12,588 nt of DNA from CAYYAQ01 sp964469555. GTDB lineage: Bacteria > Planctomycetota > UBA1135 > UBA2386. Position numbers and translations under genes: made by a program. The stretch is taken from assembly GCA_964469555.1 (NCBI GenBank), contig CAYYAQ010000149.1, positions 1-12,588 on the forward strand. Direction: 5' to 3'. Each line of letters opens with the position of its first letter. The stretch's first letter is position 1. Shown here piece by piece: positions 7,438 to 12,588 of this stretch. The notes under the pieces were generated by a model that saw only the letters and a program-made list of their open reading frames with translations, searched no databases and was not told the DNA's origin.

Positions 7438-8634
7438 CTAGCGGACTTCGACCCTCGGTCGATTCAGCAGGAGGAACGCCGTCGGCACGAAGGTCACCGC
7501 CAGCAGTGTCGCACCGGCAACGCCGCCACCGATCGCGACCGCGACCGGCGGCCAGAATCCTCCGCCGGCGATGATCAATGGCGCGAAGCCCGCCATCGTG
7601 GTCAGCGAGGTCGACACCAGGTGGCGTGTCGAGCGCATCACCGTCCGGACCACGGCTTCGCGATCGCCAGCTGACGCCGCTTCGTTCTTGCGTAGCGCTG
7701 CGAGCACCACGATCGAGTCGTTCACGGCGACGCCGACCAACCCCATCGAGCCGACGATAGCCATGAAGCCGAAGGGGAAACCAAACAGCCACAGCGCCAG
7801 CATCGACAGCCCGATCGAGCAGATCCCGACTCCGGCTATGATCGCCGCGTTGCGGAAAGAGTTGAAGGACAGCACCATCGAGGCCGCCATCAACACCATC
7901 AGCACGAACGCCGCTGCGACCAACTTCCCGACGGCTTTGTCGCGCTCTGCCGACTCGCCTCCGATCTGCACTTCGTAGCCGGCTGGCGGCTTGAACTTCT
8001 TGGCAGCGAGTCGACGCTGGAGTTCATCCAGTGCGATGCTCGGCAGCATGCCGGCCACCAACATGCCGCGCACGTGGTTGCAGCGCACGCCGTCGCGGTG
8101 GGGGATGTTCGCGGTGTCCGCCACCAGCCGTAGATCGGCGATCGCGTCGAGAGGTATGTGACCGGAGCCACTCGCCTCGCCGCGCGTGTTCCCACCCAGG
8201 TCAAACGAGTGCATCGCACCGACGTCGTCGCGAAGATCCTCGCGCAGGCGAACGCGTACCGGCAGGTCCTCCGTGCTCTGGAGCAGGGAGCCACCGGATC
8301 GACCTTCCAGATTGCTCCTCAGCCGGGTGGCGATCGACGTGTTGTCGAAGCCGGCGAGTCGCGCGCTCTCCTCGTCGAGGTCGAGCATCAACTTGGGTTG
8401 GCCACCCTCCATCGTCACGCGCGTGTGCGTCACGCCGGGGATCGAGACCAACACCTGGCGCAACTCGTCGCCCAGTTCGCGAAGTCGCGCGATATCGGGG
8501 CCGAGCACGCGCATCTCGATCGGCGCGTCGAAGGGCGGGCCCTGCTCGAACTGCCTGCACTGCAGTTGTGCCCAGGGGAAGTGAACGTCGAGGGTCTGCT
8601 GCAGCTCGCGAATCGTGCGCAGCGCGCCCCGTTC
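7438..8634 (-). pseudogene. RND-family efflux permease, C-terminal fragment (5'-truncated)
   Basis: The frame encodes the last ~398 residues of a hydrophobe/amphiphile-efflux (AcrB-like) RND permease, normally about 1,000-1,050 aa. Similarity begins at LRTIRELQQTLDVHFPW and FEQGPPFDAPIE in the second periplasmic loop, continues through MRVLGPD (first ATG in frame at 8514), and includes transmembrane segments equivalent to TM8-12, with GLVGVAVNDSIVVL and PPVAVAIGGGVAGATLLAV as family hallmarks. The C-terminus looks natural (FVPTAFLLLNRP, then the stop). TM1-7, the first porter half and the proton-relay Asp pair of TM4 are missing. Conserved sequence is read upstream of the only ATG, so a 358-aa product from 8514 would not represent a real start. 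An in-frame TAA (8646-8644) closes the frame inside the ferredoxin gene. It is a dead fragment, or an assembly join. Confidence 0.85.
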
Positions 8635-8860
8635 AACAGACCTTTATGGAGATGATCTTGACCGGGCAGGCGTCGGCCGCGCGCTGGTTGGTGTCGAATT
8701 CATCCGGGCCGGCGCGAGCTGTGAAGAAGCCGCCCTTGCCCTTGCCTTCGACAAGAACGGACTTGCCGTCCTTGTCAGACATGATCCAGCGATCCGGCGC
8801 GAGCTCGACGCAGTAGTTACAACCGATGCACTTGTGTCGCTGCTGCGTGATGATGATCAC
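8633..8860 (-). CDS. single-cluster [4Fe-4S] ferredoxin, translationally coupled to the U32 gene
   Basis: This is a 75-aa protein with CIGCNYC (Cys11, 14, 17) and a distal ACP motif (Cys65 in AADACPVKII), the four ligands of one [4Fe-4S] cluster. The arrangement is that of bacterial monocluster ferredoxins: one cluster replaced by a 47-residue insert that includes ELAPDRWIM and a GKGKGG loop. It is cytoplasmic and carries electrons at low potential. The start is GTG at 8860-8858, overlapping the U32 stop as GTGA, so it is translated by reinitiation and belongs to the same transcript. An extra Cys75 is the last residue. Its stop at 8635-8633 abuts the truncated RND fragment. The tight coupling suggests it serves the U32 enzyme. 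Confidence 0.93.
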   Translation of the reverse strand: MIIITQQRHKCIGCNYCVELAPDRWIMSDKDGKSVLVEGKGKGGFFTARAGPDEFDTNQRAADACPVKIISIKVC

Positions 8861-10107
8861 TCTTGCGGGGTCTCCACGAAGCGATAGATCTTGTCCGACG
8901 GACGGACCCTCTCAGTCATCGGAATCGTGATGACCGAGCCGCACTGGGCTTCGTCGACCTCCTGGTCGTCGACACGAAGGGAGTCGACCGTAGTCTCGAT
9001 AGCTCCGGTGGTCGGACCGGTGACCAGGACCCGATCACCCTTCTTGAGCGTGTTGGCCTCGAGACGAAACTGGCCGACCTTCGGCCTGGCAAAGTAGGCT
9101 TCGCCGCGCCCGATATAGAGCTTGGTGCGGGTCGCCTTTGAACCGGTGGTCTTGGCGAACAGGTCCGTCATCTGGCCGAGGAAGTAGCCAGACCAGAAGC
9201 CCCGGTTGTAGACCGACTCGAGCCGGGTCTTCCAGGCTTGCACCTTGTCTTCGCTATATGAACCGGCGAGGACCGCGTCGGCAGCTTCCCGGTAGCACTC
9301 GGTGACGGTTCGCACGTAGTCCGGCGCGCGGCCACGACCTTCGAGCTTCAGGACGACAACCCCGGTCGCCAGGATCTGGTCGAGGAACTCGATGGTGCAG
9401 AGGTCCTTGGGGGACATCAGGTACTCGTTGTCCACCTCGAACTCGACTCCGGTCTCGCTGTCGCGGGCGATGAAGGTGCGGCGGCAGTTCTGCTTGCACG
9501 CACCCCGGTTGGCAGAAGAGTTCTCGGAGTGAAGCGAGAGGTAGCAGGTGCCGGAACTCGCCATGCACAACGCGCCATGGGCAAAGACCTCGATCTGCAG
9601 GAGCTCACCGGAAGGACCGCGGATGTCATCCTTGTTTACGGTGTCGACGATGTGCTTGATCTGCACGAGGGAAAGTTCGCGAGCCAGGACGACCACGTCG
9701 GCATAGGCAGACCAGAAGCGCACCGACTCCACGTTGGTGACGTTGGTCTGGGTGGAGATGTGAACCTCGACACCCTGTTGATGTGCGTACTGGATCACGG
9801 CGTGGTCGGACGCGATCACGGCGGTGATGCCATTGGCCTTGACCCCGTCGGCGATCTTGCGCATCAAGATCATGTCGTGGTCGAACATGACCGTGTTCAG
9901 GGTCACGTAGGTACGAACGTTCTTGGCGCTGCAGACCTCAGCGACATCCGCGAGGTCCTTCAGGGTGAAGTTGTTCGTGGCCCGAGCCCGCATGTTGAGC
10001 TGCTCGATGCCGAAGTAGACCGAGTTGGCGCCACCCTGAAGGGCGGCCGTGAGTGACTCCCAGGTGCCTGCCGGTGCCATGATCTCGATGGACTTGCGTG
10101 GTGCCAT
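8857..10107 (-). CDS. U32-family protein, probable TrhP-like tRNA uridine hydroxylation enzyme
   Basis: The 416-aa protein opens with IEIMAPAGTWESLTAALQGG and SVYFGIEQLNMRARA, typical of the U32 TIM-barrel. It contains the U32 signature EVFAHGALCMASSGTCYLS (residues 173-191) followed by a second Cys pair in GACKQNC (202-208). Cys181, 188, 204 and 208 would form the Fe-S-binding set proposed for this family. GRGRAPDYVRTVTECY (257-272) and a C-terminal beta-barrel (residues about 330-410) match the TrhP (YegQ) type, which is about 450 aa in E. coli. The founding 'peptidase' label is outdated: TrhP makes 5-hydroxyuridine at tRNA position 34 using prephenate. RlhA, a longer paralogue acting on 23S rRNA, is less likely from the length. 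It is the first gene of an operon with the ferredoxin. ATG at 10107 is supported by the conserved N-terminus. Confidence 0.9.
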   Translation of the reverse strand: MAPRKSIEIMAPAGTWESLTAALQGGANSVYFGIEQLNMRARATNNFTLKDLADVAEVCSAKNVRTYVTLNTVMFDHDMILMRKIADGVKANGITAVIASDHAVIQYAHQQGVEVHISTQTNVTNVESVRFWSAYADVVVLARELSLVQIKHIVDTVNKDDIRGPSGELLQIEVFAHGALCMASSGTCYLSLHSENSSANRGACKQNCRRTFIARDSETGVEFEVDNEYLMSPKDLCTIEFLDQILATGVVVLKLEGRGRAPDYVRTVTECYREAADAVLAGSYSEDKVQAWKTRLESVYNRGFWSGYFLGQMTDLFAKTTGSKATRTKLYIGRGEAYFARPKVGQFRLEANTLKKGDRVLVTGPTTGAIETTVDSLRVDDQEVDEAQCGSVITIPMTERVRPSDKIYRFVETPQE

Positions 10108-10172
10108 CTCAGTCAGGGCGCCTGTTCGATCCAGGTCTGAACGGTCTTCGGAGGGCCTTCATCGGGCCCCGC

Positions 10173-10178
10173 ATTATG
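10173..10178 (-). promoter_or_regulatory. candidate -10 element for the U32-ferredoxin operon
   Basis: CATAAT on the minus strand matches five of six -10 bases and lies 65 bases upstream of the U32 start, within the 134-base gap after the metallophosphoesterase gene. No acceptable -35 is found at 16-18 bases. The operon could alternatively be read through from the metallophosphoesterase; I see no terminator between them. Confidence 0.22.
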
Positions 10179-10241
10179 GTTGCGTGAACGAAGGGCCGCC
10201 ACGGGATTCCTCTCCCATGGTGCGTGCGAGTTGACCGGACA

Positions 10242-11432
10242 CTACTTGTCGATGGTCCCGTCCAGATTGATGCGAGGCAGCGGCTTGCCGCCTTTGAACA
10301 CAGGAGCACCCCGCTCATTGGAGGTCTCGTACTTCTCGAGGAAATAGCCTCGAGCGTTCGTGAAACCCCGTGGCTGGGACTTGGTGTCGATGCTCAGCGT
10401 GCCGACCGCGACGAACCCGCGCTTTCGCATCTGCGGCGTGATGTCGACCTTTTCCAGTGGTCGGTTCCTGCCTGGCTGCCACAGGTGCTTGCCGCTCGGG
10501 ACGATGTCGATCTCCTCGATCACCAGGTCGAGTCGATCCGGGTAGACGTCGACGACCAGGTAGTTGGTGCGGGTGTTGTAGCCGATCAGTCCACCATGGG
10601 CGATCTGCTGAACACCGTCGCGTTGCGTGCAGGTGATCGCGTGGACCTCGCCGCAGAGATAGAGGGCAGCCTTGTGCCTGGCTATCGTCTTCCAGAACGG
10701 CGACCGCCGTCCCTTGTCGATCATGAGTCCGCTGCTGGACCATTTGCGGACGGGGCCAAGACATGGTGCATGTCCCATCACGATGATGTGATCGACATCC
10801 TGGTTCTCACCGATCACGCGCTCCATCCATTCCAACTGCTTGCCGGTCACGCCCGCCCGAATGGCGCCTTGCCTGGACTTGCCCTTCTCGAAGACATCCA
10901 CGGAGAGGAACAGCACGTTCTTGTGCTTCCAGTAGAACGCGGTGCCAAGCATGTGTTTCGGGCCATTGAGTGGCATGCCCATGTGCTTGCGGAACTCCTT
11001 CTTGTAGGCCGCCACGTTCGCGAGGGCGCCCTTGTAGTTCCACGGGTTGTCCCCGAGTTCGTGATCACCCACCGCGGCATACCACTTCAGACCGTGGGCA
11101 CTCAGCCGAGCCTTCCAAGCGGGATAGTAGCGGGATGCAAAGTGCTCGATCCCGAGGATGCCGGGACGCTCCTTCTCCCCGTGCCAGTGCCCCATGACAA
11201 GATCCCCGGGGATCACGACGAAGTCCGGCTTCTTTGCCTTGACCGATTTCAGGATGTAGCCAAGCGCGTCCTCCCAGCCCTTCTGGGGATGGTCTGTGTC
11301 CACGTTCAGGAAGTCGGGCACGCTCACAAAACGCCACGACGCTTTATTGTCGGGGCTGGTTTGGGCCGTGACCAGCCCGGGGTGGACCGCGGCGATAAGC
11401 GTGGCCAATGCGGCGAGAGTGAGTGGTTTCAT
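10242..11432 (-). CDS. secreted calcineurin-like metallophosphoesterase
   Basis: From the ATG at 11432-11430 the product is 396 aa, with a signal peptide (MKPLTLAALATLIAAVHPGLVTA, cleavage near residue 23). An open frame continues 94 codons upstream, but its sequence is unlike a protein of this class and the signal peptide would be internal. Phosphoesterase motifs appear in order: PDFLN (39-43) in the place of DxH, GDLVMGHWH (76-84), GDHE (122-125, in place of GNHD/E), MGHAP (219-223) and GEVHA (261-265, in place of GHxH). Residues 165-200 include LFLSVDVFEKGKS. The family cleaves phosphomono- or diesters with two metals. The replaced His in motif I and the GEVH variant make the metal site unusual. 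It is probably periplasmic. The gene lies upstream of the U32 operon on the same strand with a 134-base gap. Confidence 0.85.
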   Translation of the reverse strand: MKPLTLAALATLIAAVHPGLVTAQTSPDNKASWRFVSVPDFLNVDTDHPQKGWEDALGYILKSVKAKKPDFVVIPGDLVMGHWHGEKERPGILGIEHFASRYYPAWKARLSAHGLKWYAAVGDHELGDNPWNYKGALANVAAYKKEFRKHMGMPLNGPKHMLGTAFYWKHKNVLFLSVDVFEKGKSRQGAIRAGVTGKQLEWMERVIGENQDVDHIIVMGHAPCLGPVRKWSSSGLMIDKGRRSPFWKTIARHKAALYLCGEVHAITCTQRDGVQQIAHGGLIGYNTRTNYLVVDVYPDRLDLVIEEIDIVPSGKHLWQPGRNRPLEKVDITPQMRKRGFVAVGTLSIDTKSQPRGFTNARGYFLEKYETSNERGAPVFKGGKPLPRINLDGTIDK

Positions 11433-11696
11433 CTTCGTGTCGAGTGATAGGAGAACCCGATCATACATCGCGGCCGTTCGGCCGCATCTGCTGGCGGAGA
11501 ACGTAGCCACTCCGAGGCCGCTCCGTGACCCGCCGGCTGTCCAGGCGATGCAGGCTGGCCGCGTGATCCCGCACCAGACGAGGATAGGGCGCACGTCCCG
11601 GGGATCCGGGCGAGGTTTTGGGTCGCCCCGGTTGAGGAGTGCACCGCGAATGATCGATGGCAACTGGTAGTTCGGACCAAATCTACACGCGACGTC
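11433..11696. other. divergent intergenic region
   Basis: The gap between the metallophosphoesterase and lipoprotein starts holds the inverted repeat at 11470-11485 and a second GC-rich imperfect hairpin around 11603-11629 (CGGGCGA opposite TCGCCCCG). No gene-like frame was found other than the upstream extension of the metallophosphoesterase frame. Confidence 0.4.
11460..11485 (-). promoter_or_regulatory. candidate promoter with overlapping perfect inverted repeat upstream of the metallophosphoesterase
   Basis: On the minus strand a TATGAT box (11465-11460) lies about 28 bases before the start codon. Immediately upstream of it, where a spacer would be, is the perfect inverted repeat GCGGCCG-TT-CGGCCGC (11470-11485). 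No clear -35 exists. The layout would suit a repressor or activator site, but a GC-rich palindrome can also arise by chance in this genome. Confidence 0.3.
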
Positions 11697-12182
11697 ATGT
11701 TGAATCCCATGCACTCACGACACGCGGTCGCATCCCTCGCCTCGTACGTTTCACTCGCACTCGCCGTTGCCGGTTGTGGTTCGGGTACGAGCGTGCCAAC
11801 GAACACCGTCGACGGAACGATCACCGGCCTCGGATCGAAACGACTCATCCTCCAGAACAACGGAGGCGATGACGTCACGATCACCGCGAGCGGCCCCTAC
11901 CGATTCAGCAGTGAGGTGCCAACCGGCGGCGCCTACAGCGCAACGACTGCCGAAAGCCCTTCGCTGCAAAGGTGCGCACTGACCAATGCGAGGGTAAGGG
12001 TTTCGACCCTCAAATCCGGATTTGTTCACCACGATGCAATCAGGGTGCGTGGCGAGCTCGCGAGAGATGTGCGTACCGGGTCCCGTGCTATCCAAAAAGT
12101 CGGCCGCGCTTTGTTGCGCAATGGCCCTACTTCTGAACTGGCCGCAGTACGACGGGTGCGTCGCTGCAGCGTGCGTCCTTGA
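11697..12182 (+). CDS. lipoprotein with a single Ig-like/beta repeat; 3' part probably degenerate
   Basis: The N-terminus is a type II signal peptide: LASYVSLALAVAGC with lipobox VAG-Cys27. A second ATG at 11709 is equally usable. Residues about 37-98 (VDGTITGLGSKRLILQNNGG, then DDVTITASGPYRFSS, GGAYSATTAESPS, CALTN) match a repeat domain of bacterial lipoproteins with the pattern G-T-V-x-G-L-x-G-x-x-L-V-L-Q-N-N-G-G-D, usually present in tandem. Here there is one copy, and after about residue 98 the frame becomes Arg-rich and loses the pattern. The last 56 bases overlap the opposing cytochrome gene. The frame is open to the TGA at 12182, but I think the real protein was truncated near 11990, where a piece of the dispersed repeat begins. 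Function unknown. Confidence 0.55.
   Translation: MLNPMHSRHAVASLASYVSLALAVAGCGSGTSVPTNTVDGTITGLGSKRLILQNNGGDDVTITASGPYRFSSEVPTGGAYSATTAESPSLQRCALTNARVRVSTLKSGFVHHDAIRVRGELARDVRTGSRAIQKVGRALLRNGPTSELAAVRRVRRCSVRP
11990..12010 (+). repeat. partial match to the leading segment of the 75-bp repeat
   Basis: GAGGGTAAGGGTTTCGACCC shares its first 16 bases exactly with copy 1 and 18 of 21 with copy 2, again differing only by transitions. GCAAAGGT precedes both this site (11966) and copy 2 (7032), at different distances. A TTCACC follows, as in the full copies, but after a longer insert, and the remaining element is not present. It contains an AGGGT-TTCG-ACCCT hairpin. Confidence 0.5.
12011..12024. 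repeat. 14-bp perfect palindrome
   Basis: CAAATCCGGATTTG is its own reverse complement and directly follows the partial repeat match. It lies at the point where the lipoprotein similarity ends. It could be a protein-binding site or the trace of a mobile-element end; nothing else supports either. Confidence 0.5.
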
Positions 12183-12588
12183 TGGCGCGGATCTCGGGAA
12201 GGCCGCGATACGGGCCATTCGTATCGATCCAACCGATCAACTTGCGCCGGCTGACCTCGTCGACCTTCACGCCGTGATGCGTGCCGTCAGTAGCCAATCG
12301 CAGCAGTCGGCTGGTATAGGAGAGGTGCTTCATCGGTGGCATCGTCTTGTAGGCGTTTGGATCCCGCTGCTTGTAGTTCTCGACGAGCATCACACCCGAC
12401 AAGCCACTCTGCAGGAGGTAGAGGTAGGACTCCGAGAACATGCCCCAGCGTCGTGGACCGACGCCCCAGCCTAGATCGATGACCGAATCCAACTTATACC
12501 GCGCGTTCACGTCGGCGTGCCGTGAAGCAAGATTGGGGATGGCACTTTGCTCTTGACCATTGTGACACTCGACGCAGTACTTGTTCAG
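12127..12588 (-). CDS. second HzsA-like cytochrome, C-terminal part (runs off right edge)
   Basis: The frame is open from the right edge to the stop at 12129-12127, giving 153 residues of a longer protein. It starts with LNKYCVECHNG, a c-type haem motif (CVECH) in the same context as the second haem of the gene at 3789. It continues with SYLYLLQSGLSGVM, PPMKHLSYTSRLLRLATDGTHH and RRKLIGWIDTNGPYRG, parallel to LGSHASRLIDVIRDGKHYDV and RLTTWVDSNGQYYG in that gene. This is the C-terminal cytochrome module of planctomycete PD40/HzsA-like proteins. A GTG at 12510 is internal, not the start. The N-terminal propeller and middle domain must lie beyond the window. A second haem cannot be assessed. Convergent and overlapping with the degenerate end of the lipoprotein frame. 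Confidence 0.85.
   Translation of the reverse strand: MNKYCVECHNGQEQSAIPNLASRHADVNARYKLDSVIDLGWGVGPRRWGMFSESYLYLLQSGLSGVMLVENYKQRDPNAYKTMPPMKHLSYTSRLLRLATDGTHHGVKVDEVSRRKLIGWIDTNGPYRGLPEIRAIKDARCSDAPVVLRPVQK

Noticed and set aside
7348..7674. Plus-strand frame with MNRPTGMPGEPFFLADFD preceded by a TATACT box
   Set aside because: After a few residues it becomes the antisense shadow of the RND fragment, and no -35 accompanies the box.
11751..12218. Minus-strand frame of 155 codons containing a stretch that looks protein-like (TGPGTHISRELATHPDCIVV)
   Set aside because: It overlaps the lipoprotein sequence antisense, has no third-position GC preference and matches no family I recognise.

Overview
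The window looks like chromosome of a Planctomycetota (PVC-group) bacterium with high GC, probably environmental. The evidence is the gene content: a signal-peptide-bearing membrane-bound dehydrogenase (beta-propeller + HEAT + C-terminal CxxCH cytochrome), two secreted cytochromes resembling the hydrazine synthase alpha-subunit (HzsA-like) family, a twin-arginine secreted TIM-barrel epimerase, a secreted metallophosphoesterase and a sulfatase remnant. Clear Shine-Dalgarno sequences are mostly absent. Taxonomy is an inference from families, not from any marker gene.

Layout. 1-642 (-): 5' part of an AMP-forming acyl-CoA synthetase running off the left edge. 643-822: divergent intergenic region containing a 75-bp dispersed repeat (copy 1). 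823-3030 (+): secreted dehydrogenase-cytochrome. 3031-3788: decayed zone with the N-terminal stub of a sulfatase (-) and the C-terminal part of an IS91-type transposase (+). 3789-5975 (+): HzsA-like di-heme cytochrome. 6005-6886 (-): Tat-secreted sugar-phosphate isomerase/epimerase-like protein. 6887-7437: no gene, but copy 2 of the repeat. 7438-8634 (-): C-terminal third of an RND efflux permease with no proper start, cut off at the stop codon of the next gene. 8633-10107 (-): a two-gene operon, U32-family protein (TrhP-like tRNA hydroxylation) followed by a [4Fe-4S] ferredoxin with a 4-nt GTGA overlap. 10242-11432 (-): secreted metallophosphoesterase. 11697-12182 (+): lipoprotein whose recognisable part ends early, followed by a partial repeat match and a 14-bp palindrome. 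12127-12588 (-): C-terminal part of a second HzsA-like cytochrome leaving the right edge.

How the parts work together. The three secreted c-type cytochromes suggest periplasmic oxidation/electron transfer on unknown substrates. The U32-ferredoxin pair is the most coherent functional unit: the overlap suggests the ferredoxin supplies electrons or Fe-S support to the U32 enzyme. The metallophosphoesterase, epimerase and sulfatase stub fit a heterotrophic polymer-degrading lifestyle.

The most unusual signal is the 75-bp repeat. Two ungapped copies in opposite orientation (679-753 and 7063-7137) match at 64 of 75 positions, every difference is a transition, the central segment is invariant, and both copies can form a related hairpin with a compensatory base pair. 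It lies outside all genes. A third locus (11990-12010) shares only its leading segment. Several truncated genes (sulfatase, transposase, RND permease, lipoprotein) point to repeated recombination and decay, or in places to assembly joins.
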